Positions 1-8,837 of a DNA stretch of 64,000 nt are shown here, piece after piece. Source of the DNA: Nitratidesulfovibrio sp. (GTDB taxonomy: Bacteria > Desulfobacterota > Desulfovibrionia > Desulfovibrionales > Desulfovibrionaceae); assembly GCF_040373385.1 (NCBI RefSeq), contig NZ_JBDXXH010000007.1:1-64000 (forward strand), in the 5' to 3' direction. The notes beneath the pieces are model-generated. The model searched no databases, was not told the origin of the DNA, and was given only the letters and a program-made list of their open reading frames with translations. The position numbers were made by a program, and so were the translations under genes. Positions within the stretch are counted from its first letter, which is position 1; every line of letters begins with the position of its first letter.

Positions 1-505
1 GGGGGGGGGGGGAGGGCAGTGCGCTGTTCTGGCCGTACCCCTCTTCGATCGTGGTGTTGCGGCGGATGTCTTGGCCGTGCGGTAGGGCAAGGCGCGTCTT
101 GACGCTGCAACGGCGACGGTGCTAGCACCGCACATTACCTACATGATGCCGCGCGACTGGCGAGAAAGTGGAGCAACACCACGAGGGAGCGCGGCATACG
201 TCAGCGCCGCTCGCCTGGGCCGCATCGGACACGATGCCGACAACGACCTTTCCCGCACCGCCGGGAAAGCCTGTCCGGAGGCCGCCCATGTGCTTGTTCA
301 TGGTATTTCACGCAATCCATTCCCGATTCGACGGCGGTAATGCCGCAGGCGTTCGCGGCGCGGGCAGGTCCTGCGCCTGTCTTGCCGTGCGCGCCAGCCA
401 TCCCGCCAGCACCCGCCTTTCCGCGTGCACCCATTCGGCCGCGCTGCTTCGCCTGGTTCCTGCCGCCATTCGCCCCCTTTCCGGCCCTTTCCGGGGGAGG
501 TCCGC
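1..505. other. Gene-free leading region with G run
   Basis: The window opens with a run of 12 G followed by GC-rich sequence. Short open frames exist here on both strands but none has a ribosome-binding site with a plausible protein. The only clear signal is the GGGGGAGG ribosome-binding site near the right end, which serves the transporter starting at 506. Whatever gene lies upstream is cut off by the window edge. Confidence 0.5.
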
Positions 506-1729
506 ATGCTGAAGCGCATCCTGTCAGAATCGTCCCTCTCTGCCCTTGTGGCGGGCCTTGTGGCGGTCATCGTCTCCTATGCCGGACCTGCCGCGCTGAT
601 GTTTCAGGCCGCCGATGCCGCGCACCTGACCCAGGCCCAGTTGTCCAGCTGGATCTGGGCCATTTCCGTGGCCAGCGGCGTGACCGGCATCGGCCTCAGC
701 CTGCGTTACCGCGTGCCGGTGATCACCGCGTGGTCCACCCCCGGTGCGGCGTTGCTGGCCGCCGGATGGACTGCCTACAGCTATCCTGAGGCCATCGGGG
801 CGTTCATCGCCGTGGGCGTGGCCATCACCGTGTTCGGGGTCACCGGGCTGTTTGCCGCGTTCATGGACCGCATTCCCAAGGCCGTGGTGTCGGCCATGCT
901 GGCGGGCATCCTGTTCCGGTTCTGCGTGGACGTGTTCACGCGCACGCAGGCCGCCCCGCTGTTGGTGGCCCCCATGCTGCTGGTGTGGCTGGCGGCTCGG
1001 CGTCTGGCCCCGCGCTATGCCGTGCTGCTGCCGCTGCTGGCGGGGCTGCTGGTAGCGGGGCTGACCGGCCAGCTTTCGTTCGGCGCGGTAAGCGCCGCGC
1101 CCGCTGTGCCGGTGCTGACCATGCCCCATTTCACCATGGGGGCGTTGCTGGGCCTTGGCGTGCCACTGTTCGTGGTGGCCATGGCCGGGCAGAACGCCAC
1201 GGGCCTTGGGGTCATGCGCGCATCCGGCTATGACACCCCCGGCAGCCCGCTGGTGACGTGGACGGGCGTGGCATCCACCCTGCTGGCGCCGTTCGGCTCG
1301 CACGGGGTAAACCTTGCGGCCATCACCGCCGCCATCTGCACCGGGCCGGAAGCCCACGCGGATCCGGCGCGGCGCTACTGGGCGGGCATCTTCTGCGGTG
1401 GCTTCTACGTGCTGGTGGGCACCTTCGGCGCCACGTTGGTGGGCCTGTTCACGGCCCTGCCGCAGGCGCTTGTGGCAGTGGTGTCGGGCCTGGCCCTGCT
1501 GGGGGCCTTTCTTGGCGGGCTGACCCAGGCCACGGAAGACCCGGTGCACCGGGAAAGCGCCATCATCACGTTTCTGGTCACCGTGTCCGGGGTGAGCCTG
1601 CTGGGCGTGGGCTCGTCGTTCTGGGGGCTGCTGGCGGGCCTGCTGGTCGGGGCGGTGCTGGTGGGGCCGCAGGCGCGGTTGCAGGCGGCCATTCACGCGC
1701 GCTCGGAGGGCGTGGCGGCGCGCAGGTAG
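506..1729 (+). CDS. benE: BenE-family benzoate/H+ symporter-like transporter
   Basis: A 407-residue, very hydrophobic inner-membrane protein with about a dozen predicted membrane segments and the family motif WSTPGAALLA near residue 85. BenE proteins import benzoate or related aromatic acids with protons; the substrate here is inferred only from family. I start at ATG 506 because GGGGGAGG lies just upstream and the protein then begins MLKRILSESS and runs straight into the first membrane helix. An in-frame ATG at 425 would add 27 residues of Pro/Arg-rich, non-family sequence. No aromatic-degradation genes are nearby, so the gene appears to stand alone. Length is normal for the family (about 390-410). 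Confidence 0.85.
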   Translation: MLKRILSESSLSALVAGLVAVIVSYAGPAALMFQAADAAHLTQAQLSSWIWAISVASGVTGIGLSLRYRVPVITAWSTPGAALLAAGWTAYSYPEAIGAFIAVGVAITVFGVTGLFAAFMDRIPKAVVSAMLAGILFRFCVDVFTRTQAAPLLVAPMLLVWLAARRLAPRYAVLLPLLAGLLVAGLTGQLSFGAVSAAPAVPVLTMPHFTMGALLGLGVPLFVVAMAGQNATGLGVMRASGYDTPGSPLVTWTGVASTLLAPFGSHGVNLAAITAAICTGPEAHADPARRYWAGIFCGGFYVLVGTFGATLVGLFTALPQALVAVVSGLALLGAFLGGLTQATEDPVHRESAIITFLVTVSGVSLLGVGSSFWGLLAGLLVGAVLVGPQARLQAAIHARSEGVAARR

Positions 1730-1973
1730 AAGGGATTGTACCCGTCCGGGTGTGGCTTTGCCGTACCCGGGCGGAGCATGCATGAAATGATCGGCGGCGT
1801 GGACGGGGTGACCGTTCGCGCCGCCGTTGCGTTGCCGGGGTGGAAATATGGGAGGGTCAGGGGCGTTGCGTGCCTGAGCCGCGTTGGGGCTATGGCAGCG
1901 CAGGGATGCTGGCCCCGGTCAGGGGATCGTCCCGGAGCCGGGCGAACATCTTGGGTTAGGGCGCACGCCTCGA

Positions 1974-3200
1974 TCAGGCCGTCACGTCGCCAAAAAGGGC
2001 CTGTTCCATGGCCTCGGTGTCGGCGAGGATGTGCCCAACCAGCGAAGAGAAGTCGGCGGGGGACAGCTTCAGGCGGTCCAGCGCGCCGCGCGCGGGCTTG
2101 TGCAGCAGTTCGTCACCCGGCATGTGGTAGCCCAGAGCCACGGCAATGCAGTCGCCAAGGTGCACGTATACACCCAGGTCGCTCCAGGCGCGGGCATCGG
2201 CTTCATGGTGGGTGCCCGCTGCTTCGGCCACGGCATCGCCCAGCCGCCAGGCATCCAGCAGCCGACGGCCTATGTCGCAATGGTCGTAGCCCAGCAACTC
2301 GCGTTCTGCTGCCTGGATGGGCATGGCGCCTTCCGTGGCGCGGCGGGATATCTGGGCCGCCAGGTCCGGCAGGTTGCCCATCAGCAGCAGGTGGCCGATG
2401 TCGTGCAGCATGCCCGCAACAAAGGTCCGGCCCGGCTCGGCTCCGCCGCAGGCCACGGCCAGCGCGCGGGCGGCGGTGGCCACACAGGCGGCGTGTCGCC
2501 AGAAGGTGCGCCGGGCCACAACGTCGCGCGGGGTCATCAGGCGCATCAGTGATGCGGCGGTGACCAGGCTGAGAATCTGGCGCATGCCCAGCATCATCAC
2601 TGCGCGTTGCACCGTTTCCACGGGCACCAGCGGGGCGTGCAGCGGGCTGTTGACGATGCGCAGCACGGCGGCGGTCAGGTAGGTGTCATGCTGGATGACC
2701 TGCGCCACGTCGTCGGGGGTGGCGTCATCCGAGGTCACCAGCGCGCTCAGGCGCTGCACCACTTCCGGCGGGGTGGTCAGGGCCGGGCGGCGGGCCAGCA
2801 GCGCGGCCAGCGAGGGCGTGTCTGCCCGTGGTGCGGTGGGATGGGGGGCGGTGGTCCGGACCGTGGCGGGTCGGCTGCCGTCTGCGGTGCCGGGGTGCTG
2901 CACGGTCACGCGGGGAGAGTCCGGCTGCCCATCGCGCAGCAGGAGCACGCGCGCCCAGTCCGCAAGTTTGGCCAGCAGCGGATGGGCCAGGTCCACCTGG
3001 GCAAAGCGCCGGGACAGTTCCGCGTCTGCCCATGCGGCAGAGGGGGGCACGCTGGCTGCGCCGGGGCGTGCGGCGTGATCCGGGACAGAGTCCAGGCCAG
3101 GCTGAGCCGGGGGCTGGGCCGGGTGCGGTGCGCCCCCTGTCTGTGGGGCAACTGCGGGAGAGGCGGATGCGCGGGGCTTTCCGCCGTTGAGGAATCCCAT
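1974..3200 (-). CDS. HDOD domain protein
   Basis: A 408-residue protein. The first roughly 135 residues are Pro/Ala/Arg-rich and probably disordered. Residues from about 140 to 340 match the HDOD fold (a catalytically altered HD relative), with the pattern of tandem helices around QHDTYLTAAVLRIVNSP and MLHDIGHLLLMGNLPDL. HDOD proteins are signalling scaffolds, often tied to c-di-GMP, chemotaxis or motility; the partner cannot be told from sequence. The HD pair inside MLHDIGH is retained, so residual hydrolase activity is not excluded. It lies downstream of the acyl-CoA ligase on the same strand but is separated by about 410 bp and a long hairpin, so is probably its own unit. Confidence 0.8.
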   Translation of the reverse strand: MGFLNGGKPRASASPAVAPQTGGAPHPAQPPAQPGLDSVPDHAARPGAASVPPSAAWADAELSRRFAQVDLAHPLLAKLADWARVLLLRDGQPDSPRVTVQHPGTADGSRPATVRTTAPHPTAPRADTPSLAALLARRPALTTPPEVVQRLSALVTSDDATPDDVAQVIQHDTYLTAAVLRIVNSPLHAPLVPVETVQRAVMMLGMRQILSLVTAASLMRLMTPRDVVARRTFWRHAACVATAARALAVACGGAEPGRTFVAGMLHDIGHLLLMGNLPDLAAQISRRATEGAMPIQAAERELLGYDHCDIGRRLLDAWRLGDAVAEAAGTHHEADARAWSDLGVYVHLGDCIAVALGYHMPGDELLHKPARGALDRLKLSPADFSSLVGHILADTEAMEQALFGDVTA

Positions 3201-3313
3201 GGTGTGGCCGGGTGAGCCGCGTGGTGCGCGGGCAGAGTGTGTCCGTCAGCCTGACGGATATCCCAGAGCGCCCGGCTTGAAAAGCGGACACTGGCGGAAG
3301 TGCGCAGGCCCAA

Positions 3314-3357
3314 AACGCAGAACGGCTTGCGGACCACCCGCAAGCCGATTTCTGCGT
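3314..3357 (-). terminator. Long hairpin between ligase and HDOD gene
   Basis: Inverted repeat: inner arms CGGCTTGCGG (3323-3332) and CCGCAAGCCG (3338-3347) around a 5-nt loop, extended by ACGCAGAA and TTCTGCGT with a small bulge. It lies in the 412-bp gap between two same-strand genes. No strong T run follows, so it may be a terminator for the ligase transcript or a leader structure for the HDOD gene. Nothing else is visible in the gap. Confidence 0.5.
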
Positions 3358-3612
3358 CATGCAAAGAAAGGAAGGATATCTGGGTTACTGCATGCGGCGT
3401 GCCAACCTGTGCCACCCTGCGATTTGTGTGCGCAACACGCTGATATTACATATGTTGTTCGCGCGGCTCGGGGTGAGTCACAGCCCTGCTCCGCGTGCAG
3501 GAAGTTGAACCGATCTTCCACGGTCCCGCAAGGGGGCCAAGAAATTTGACCGCCGCCCCGGTGCGGGATGGTGGGTCCTGTCCCGCTTCCCGTATCGCCC
3601 CTCGCCGTCCGC

Positions 3613-5301
3613 CTATTGCTCGACGTACAGGTAGCGCTTGATCTTGTGGGTGGGCGTCTTCTCGAAGGGTTCGGTCTGCTCGATGACCTTGTGCAGCCGC
3701 GCGAAGGTGGACACCTTGGTGTTCACGTCGTTGCGCAGTTCCTCCAGCAGGGCGGCCACCTTTTCGTGCGCCTTGGCGGCGGGCAGGCCGCCGAATTCCT
3801 CGTCCAGCCGCGCGTAGTCCAGGTGGATGCGGGCCGCCAGCCTGCCGTCCAACTGGAACACCAGCGATTCCATCACGTACGGCGACTGCTGGATAACCGC
3901 TTCCACCTCTTCGGGGTAGATGTTCTCTCCGCTGGGCCCCACGATGACGTTCTTCAGCCTGCCCTTGATGTACAGGTAGCCGTCGCGGTCGAACTTGCCG
4001 AGGTCGCCGGTGCGGAACCAGCCGTCCTCGGTAAAGACGGAGGCGGTGATTTCCGGCGCCTTGGCGTATTCGCGCATCACGTTGGGGCCGCGCACCAGTA
4101 TTTCGCCTTCGCCGGTGGCCGGGTCGGGCGCGTCGATGCGCACCTCCACCCCGGTCAGGGGCCAGCCGGTGGCGGTCAGCCGGGTGTCGGACGGCCCGCA
4201 GCCCGCCACAAGGGGCGAGGTTTCGGTCAGGCCGTAGCCGATGGCGTACGGAAAGCCCGCCTCGCGCAGAAAGCGTTCCACGTCGGGCGCGATGGCCGCG
4301 CCGCCGATGCAGAAGATGCGCAGCGCCCCGCCAAAGGTCTGCAACAGTTTCTTGCCCGCCATGGCATGCAGCTTGCGCCGCACGAAGGGCAGCGCATACA
4401 GCCGCCGCTTCAGCCAGGTATCGGTGAACTTTGGCAGCACGGCGGACTTGAAGATCTTTTCGATGACCAGCGGCACCGACAGCATGGCCGTGGGCCGCAC
4501 CTGGGCCAGTGCGGGCAGCAGGGCGCGCGCCGTGGGCGGCTTGTCCATGTAGTGCACGTGCGCGCCGTTCAGCACCGGCAGCACCAGCCCCAGCGTACAT
4601 TCGTAGGTGTGCGACAGGGGCAGGATGGACAGCATGCGGTCGCCGGGGACGATGCGCACGATGCTTTTCACCGCGTCGGCGTCCCACACGATGTTGCGGT
4701 GGGTCAGCACCACGCCTTTGGAATGGCCGGTGGTGCCGGAGGTGTAGATGATGGCCGCCACGTCGTCCTCGCCCGGCTCTTCGGCGGCAACGTGGGTGAA
4801 GCGCATGGCCTTGTCGCGCAGGCGTCGGAATTCGCGCAGGCCGCGTTCCTTCAGTTCGCGCAGCTTGTCGCGCGTGGCCCCCTGCTGCACGGGGTGGAAA
4901 TTCTCTATCTGGATGAGTTCCGGCGGGGTGTCGAACTGGCCGTCCTCCAGCTTGGTGAACAGCCGTTCGGAGACGAACACCACCTTGGCTTCCGAATGGC
5001 GGATGATGTGGTGCACGGCATCCGCGTGAAATTCCGGAAGGATGGGCACGGCGATGGCGCCCATGGCGGTAATGGCGAAATAGGCGATACCCCAGTTGGG
5101 CATGCTTTCCGAAAGGATGGCCACCCGGTCTCCGCGCGTCACGCCCTGTTCCGCCAGCAGGGCAGATACCGTGGTGGCGTGCTCGAGCAGTTCGCGGAAG
5201 GTTATGGGCGTGCCGCCTATCTGCGACAGCGCGGGCTGGTCGGCGTACAGTTCGGCGCTGCGTTCCAGCACCCGCCTGAGGGTAAGCGTCTGCAACTCCA
5301 T
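3613..5301 (-). CDS. AMP-binding long-chain fatty acid-CoA ligase
   Basis: A 562-residue adenylate-forming enzyme that would activate a fatty acid to acyl-AMP and then acyl-CoA. The P-loop-like motif YTSGTTGHSKGV sits near residue 180, GYGLTETSP near 330, and the hinge/late motif WFRTGDLGKFDRDGYLYIKG near 420, followed by GENIYPEEVE. This order is typical of FadD-type ligases. The start is ATG 5301 because AAGGAG lies 5 nt upstream; an upstream in-frame ATG at 5340 lacks one. The C-terminus IKRYLYVEQ is seen in long-chain acyl-CoA synthetases of anaerobes. No beta-oxidation genes are adjacent, so a role in lipid recycling or in supplying acyl groups is inferred. Confidence 0.88.
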   Translation of the reverse strand: MELQTLTLRRVLERSAELYADQPALSQIGGTPITFRELLEHATTVSALLAEQGVTRGDRVAILSESMPNWGIAYFAITAMGAIAVPILPEFHADAVHHIIRHSEAKVVFVSERLFTKLEDGQFDTPPELIQIENFHPVQQGATRDKLRELKERGLREFRRLRDKAMRFTHVAAEEPGEDDVAAIIYTSGTTGHSKGVVLTHRNIVWDADAVKSIVRIVPGDRMLSILPLSHTYECTLGLVLPVLNGAHVHYMDKPPTARALLPALAQVRPTAMLSVPLVIEKIFKSAVLPKFTDTWLKRRLYALPFVRRKLHAMAGKKLLQTFGGALRIFCIGGAAIAPDVERFLREAGFPYAIGYGLTETSPLVAGCGPSDTRLTATGWPLTGVEVRIDAPDPATGEGEILVRGPNVMREYAKAPEITASVFTEDGWFRTGDLGKFDRDGYLYIKGRLKNVIVGPSGENIYPEEVEAVIQQSPYVMESLVFQLDGRLAARIHLDYARLDEEFGGLPAAKAHEKVAALLEELRNDVNTKVSTFARLHKVIEQTEPFEKTPTHKIKRYLYVEQ

Positions 5302-5685
5302 GCAAGCTCCTTCGTGTGGGACTTCACGGATGTACGGCAAAGCCGGATTCGCCGCAATCCCATGCGATGCGGCGGCAGGCGCGGAGTGCGGGGTGTCGCC
5401 GTAACGTCACGCAGGGAAGGTGCGAGGCGGGGCGTTGCAGTGGTCAGACGTACGTGAAGCGGGGCGGATACGCGGGCAGACCGTGGCGGGGTGCTGACGG
5501 CATGGGGCCGGACGTGGATGAAGAGGCGGCGACGAAGGAGAAGCGCGGTGCCGTGAAAGAGCGCGCTTTCGTGGGGTGCGGCACGTGCCCCAGCGGGCGC
5601 GCATGCGCGCACCGGTTGACCACGCAGCCCATCGTGACGCATACCGGAGGAACCATCCAAACCCCAACGCCGCACGAGGTTTCCC

Positions 5686-5991
5686 ATGCTCAAGCACATC
5701 GTCTGGTGGACCCTGAAGGACGAGGCCGAAGGCGCCTCCGCCGCCGAAAACGCCGCCAAGATGAAGGCCATGCTCGATCCGCTCATGGGCAAGATTCCCA
5801 GCCTGAAGGGGCTGGAGGTGAGCACCACCTTCCTCGGCACCACCACCGAGCCGGTGCAGATCATCCTGGTGTCCACCCACGACGACGCCGAAGGGCTGAA
5901 GGCCTACGCCGAACACCCCGAACACATGCAGTGCGTGGACTTCATCAAGAAGATCGTGGCTAGCCGCAAGGCCATCGACTTCACGGTGTAG
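5686..5991 (+). CDS. Dabb (stress-responsive alpha/beta barrel) protein
   Basis: A 101-residue protein with the features of the Dabb family: MLKHIVWWTLKD at the start, a central IPSLKGLEV segment, and EHMQCVDFIKKIV towards the end. Family members form dimeric ferredoxin-like barrels. Some are stress-induced and a few are enzymes; no catalytic role can be assigned here. The start is supported by GAGG about 8 nt upstream. It stands alone between a leftward ligase gene and a leftward methyltransferase and is followed within 10 bp by a good intrinsic terminator, so it is likely a monocistronic unit. Confidence 0.85.
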   Translation: MLKHIVWWTLKDEAEGASAAENAAKMKAMLDPLMGKIPSLKGLEVSTTFLGTTTEPVQIILVSTHDDAEGLKAYAEHPEHMQCVDFIKKIVASRKAIDFTV

Positions 5992-5999
5992 CCGCGCTG

Positions 6000-6026
6000 G
6001 CCGGGTGCGCCCGGCGGTGCCTTTTT
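6000..6026 (+). terminator. Intrinsic terminator of Dabb gene
   Basis: GCCGGG and CCCGGC around a TGCG loop, followed within a few bases by TTTTT. It starts 9 bp after the stop codon. Confidence 0.7.
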
Positions 6027-6027
6027 C

Positions 6028-6059
6028 CGGGGCGGAAGAGCGCGGGTTCTTCCGCCCCG
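6028..6059. terminator. Second convergent hairpin, 12-bp perfect arms
   Basis: CGGGGCGGAAGA pairs with TCTTCCGCCCCG around an 8-nt loop, between the Dabb gene and the converging methyltransferase gene. The T run lies on its left side, shared with the preceding hairpin. Confidence 0.5.
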
Positions 6060-6098
6060 TGCCGTTCCGGCGGCCAGGCGGTCACGCAGGCATGCCGG

Positions 6099-6761
6099 TC
6101 ACGACCCGCCAGCCGGTCGGGGGCACCGGGTGCCCCAGGCTACGAAGATGGAGATGCTGGCGCTGCCGCAACCGCAGGCGGATGTGGCGCAGCAGGTGCC
6201 GCCTGCGTCCTCCACCCGCACGTCGCGCAGGCCCGCCTCGCGCAGCCAGCGGGCCACGTCCCCGCGCCGGAAGCCGGGCCAGCGGTCGTGGTGTTCCTGC
6301 AGCAGAAAGGCGTTGTCGTGCCGGTCAAGGTCGGTCAGCACCACCCTGCCGCCGGGCCGGACGATGCGCGTCATCTCGCGCAGGGCCGCGCCGGGGGCGT
6401 CGACATGGTGCAGGTACATGTTGGCGAAGGCGTGGTCCACAGCGCCGTCGGGCAGGGGCAGGGCGTTGCCCTCGCAGACCCGGCAGTCCACCGGGGGCAG
6501 ACCGGGGCCGCCCGCCGCGAAGGGCTTGGCCCGCAGTACGTCCAGCATGGCCGCGTTGGCGTCCAGCGCCATGACGGCCACGCCTTGCGCCACCAGCGCC
6601 TCGGTGACGAAGCCGGTGCCCGCGCCCACGTCCGCCACCGTCTGGCCGGGGGCCAGTGGTGCCCGCGCGCAGGCCGCCTCGCGCACGGCCTCGGAAAAGA
6701 ATCCGGCGCGCAGGGTATCCCAGTCGCCCGCCACGGCATCGAAATAGCCCTTGCATCCCAT
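6099..6761 (-). CDS. Class I SAM-dependent methyltransferase with Cys-rich C-terminus
   Basis: A 220-residue methyltransferase. Motif I (VADVGAGTGFVTEAL) lies near residue 42, the acidic ribose-binding residue in VMALDANAAML near 65, and a type-11 motif at VDHAFANMYLHHVDAPGAALREM near 115. The C-terminus is unusual: residues around 190-205 read GGTCCATSACGCGSASI, with four Cys in a short stretch, suggesting metal or metalloid binding. That recalls arsenic/thiol methyltransferases but is not proof. The start has AGGAGG 7 nt upstream. It is divergent from the LysR gene 188 bp away, which may control it. Confidence 0.82.
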   Translation of the reverse strand: MGCKGYFDAVAGDWDTLRAGFFSEAVREAACARAPLAPGQTVADVGAGTGFVTEALVAQGVAVMALDANAAMLDVLRAKPFAAGGPGLPPVDCRVCEGNALPLPDGAVDHAFANMYLHHVDAPGAALREMTRIVRPGGRVVLTDLDRHDNAFLLQEHHDRWPGFRRGDVARWLREAGLRDVRVEDAGGTCCATSACGCGSASISIFVAWGTRCPRPAGGS

Positions 6762-6949
6762 TTGCGTCCTCCTGCATGTTGCATGTTGCCGTCGGAAGCC
6801 GGAATGTATGCCCGCACCGCCCGCCCGGCCATTCGCATGTTCCGGTGGCCGGTTCGGAAAAATTGAAGGCAGGCGGCCCTGTCGGCATGTGCGGCCAGTC
6901 CGGCGTTGCGTCGTATGCAGTCCATTGACCGTCCGGCACGGGGAGAAAC

Positions 6950-7885
6950 ATGGAACTCTATCAGTTGCGCACCTTTGCCGAGGTGGCGGACACCGGAAAC
7001 CTGACCCGCGCGGCGGAACGGCTGCACGCCAGCCCGCCCGCCATCAGCGCGCATATCCGCGCGCTGGAGGACGAACTGGGGGTGACCCTGTTCCGGCGCA
7101 CCCCGCGCGGCATGGAACTGACCGACGCCGGGCGCGACCTGCGTGAGCGGGCAGGCACGGTGCTGGCCGGGGCCGAGGAGTTGCGGTCGCGTGCGCTGGC
7201 ACTGCGCGGCGAGCCGGAGGGGCAGGTGACCCTTGCCCTGCACGCGGCCTCGAACCTTTTGCGGGTGGATGCGGCGCATGCCCGACTGCGCGCGGCCGCG
7301 CCCCGCGTGCGTCTGCGCCTGTCGCGCGCCATGAGCTGGGAAGTGGTGGCCGACCTGCGGTCAGGCGCGCTGGACGCGGGCTTCCTGTACCTGGCGGATC
7401 AGACCTCGCCCGGTGGGGCGGCTGACGGCGTGACAGGGCCGGAAGGAGTGGTCGTGACGCCCCTGGCGCGGGTGGGGTTGCACGTCATTGGTCCGCTGGA
7501 ATGGGCGGACGTGCTGCAAACGGGCACCCTGGCCGAACTGGCGGCGCTGCCCTGGCTGTGGGTGCCGTGCGAGTGTCCGTTCTGCCCGGTGATGGAGCGC
7601 TTGTTTGCCGAAGTGGGCGTGGAACCCACCGTGGCCGCCGTGGCGGAGCAGGAGGACGCCCTGTGCGCGCTTGCCGCCGGAGGCGCCGGGCTGACGGTGA
7701 TGGTCGAGGCCGAGGCGCGCGCCGCCGTGGCGGAAGGCCGACTGGCACTGCGCGAGCAGCCGGTGGCGCATGTGACGCTGGTGTTCGCCGTGTCCGCCGC
7801 CCGGGCCGAGGAACCGGCGCTGGTGGCGCTTCGTGACGCGGTGTGCGCTGCGTGGAGCGCGGACGCCGCCCCTATAGCTGGCTGA
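6950..7885 (+). CDS. LysR-family transcriptional regulator
   Basis: A 311-residue regulator. The N-terminal winged HTH is textbook: MELYQLRTFAEVADTGNLTR, then AAERLHASPPAISAHIRALE and LGVTLFRRTPRGMELTDAG. The remainder is the substrate-binding-like effector domain, with a Cys pair in WVPCECPFCPVMERL near residue 205 that could sense a metal or redox signal. LysR proteins usually regulate a divergent gene, here the methyltransferase at 6099-6761. The start has GGGGAG 6 nt upstream. Its 3' end overlaps the convergent haemolysin-III-like gene by 14 bp. Confidence 0.87.
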   Translation: MELYQLRTFAEVADTGNLTRAAERLHASPPAISAHIRALEDELGVTLFRRTPRGMELTDAGRDLRERAGTVLAGAEELRSRALALRGEPEGQVTLALHAASNLLRVDAAHARLRAAAPRVRLRLSRAMSWEVVADLRSGALDAGFLYLADQTSPGGAADGVTGPEGVVVTPLARVGLHVIGPLEWADVLQTGTLAELAALPWLWVPCECPFCPVMERLFAEVGVEPTVAAVAEQEDALCALAAGGAGLTVMVEAEARAAVAEGRLALREQPVAHVTLVFAVSAARAEEPALVALRDAVCAAWSADAAPIAG

Positions 7886-8576
7886 CGTAGGAATACATGA
7901 CCACGAAGTGGCAGAAGCTGCCCGCCATCACGAACAGATGGAATATCTCGTGGAAGCCGAAGTGCCGGAAGCGGTTGGGGCGCTTCAGGGCGTAGATCAC
8001 CGCGCCCACCGAATAGAACGCGCCGCCCGCCACCAGCCAGGCCAGGGCTCCGGCCTGCAGGTTCATGACCAGCGGGTAGATGCCCGCAAGGGCCATCCAG
8101 CCCATGCCCAGGTAGATGCCCGTGGATACCCAGCGCGGGGCGTGCAGCCAGAACACCTTGGTGAAGATGCCCGCCACGGCCACCGCCCACACGCAGCCGA
8201 ACAGCGACCAGCCCCACGGCCCGCGCAGCGGGATGAGGCAGATGGGCGTGTACGTGGCCGCGATGTAGACGAAGATCATGGAATGGTCCACGCGGCGCAG
8301 CAGGCGCGTGCCCCGTTCCTGCAGCGGCAGCCAGTGGTACAGGGTGCTGGCCGTGTACAGCAGCACCATGGACACCCCGAAGACGGAAAAGGTCACCACG
8401 TGCCACGGCAGCAGGGGCGAGGCGGCGCGCACCACCAGCAGCACCGTGCCCAGCACGGACAGCAGTGCGCCGATGCAGTGGGTAAGGCCGCTGACCGGGT
8501 CGCGCAGGCTGGACACCATGCGGCGCAGCAGCGAGGCTGATGGAGCGGACTGGGGGGGGAGCAGGGCGGTGGTCAT
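7872..8576 (-). CDS. trhA: Haemolysin III / AdipoR-like membrane protein (TrhA type)
   Basis: A 234-residue protein with seven predicted membrane segments and the family's conserved residues: GLTHCIGALLSVLG near residue 32, STLYHWLPL near 95, DHSMIFVYIAATYTP near 118, and the final HEIFHLFVMAGSFCHF near 215. The conserved Ser/His/Asp set would bind a metal, as in PAQR receptors. In other bacteria TrhA affects membrane lipid homeostasis; haemolysis is a historical label. The final codons overlap the end of the convergent LysR gene, so transcription of the two may interfere. Confidence 0.85.
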   Translation of the reverse strand: MTTALLPPQSAPSASLLRRMVSSLRDPVSGLTHCIGALLSVLGTVLLVVRAASPLLPWHVVTFSVFGVSMVLLYTASTLYHWLPLQERGTRLLRRVDHSMIFVYIAATYTPICLIPLRGPWGWSLFGCVWAVAVAGIFTKVFWLHAPRWVSTGIYLGMGWMALAGIYPLVMNLQAGALAWLVAGGAFYSVGAVIYALKRPNRFRHFGFHEIFHLFVMAGSFCHFVVMYSYVSQL

Positions 8577-8761
8577 GCGGGTGTCCTCCTGACGGGGGCA
8601 CTGGGGAAGTGGCGCGGCACGCGCGGGCGGCGGGCGGAAAAACCTTGCCTCGTACTGTTGGCATAGCCGGTTTCCGCCCCGCCGTCACCGGGGGCAGGGC
8701 GGGCAGGCTGCGGAAACGCATGCCGGGCGCCCCCACGGATGCGGCAGGCGGGAAAACGAAA

Positions 8762-8810
8762 GGGCGGAATGTACGCGCCCCGTGTACAGGGGGCTGCGCC
8801 CATTCCGCCC
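8762..8810 (-). terminator. Terminator of ftsY
   Basis: GGGCGGAATG and CATTCCGCCC form perfect 10-bp arms with additional inner pairing. On the minus strand the stem is followed by a T-rich stretch (CCTTTCGTTTTCC). It lies 28 bp past the ftsY stop. Confidence 0.65.
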
Positions 8811-8837
8811 GGAAATGCCATGTGCGGTGCGTCCGGC

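Noticed and set aside
119..512. Short overlapping open frames at the left end
   Set aside because: None has a plausible start signal, and translated sequences are low complexity and mutually overlapping on both strands.
3568..5457. Long rightward open frame of about 629 codons opposite the acyl-CoA ligase
   Set aside because: It mirrors the ligase gene, has no ribosome-binding site and gives a His/Gln/Val-rich sequence unlike any protein family. Long antisense frames are expected at this GC content.
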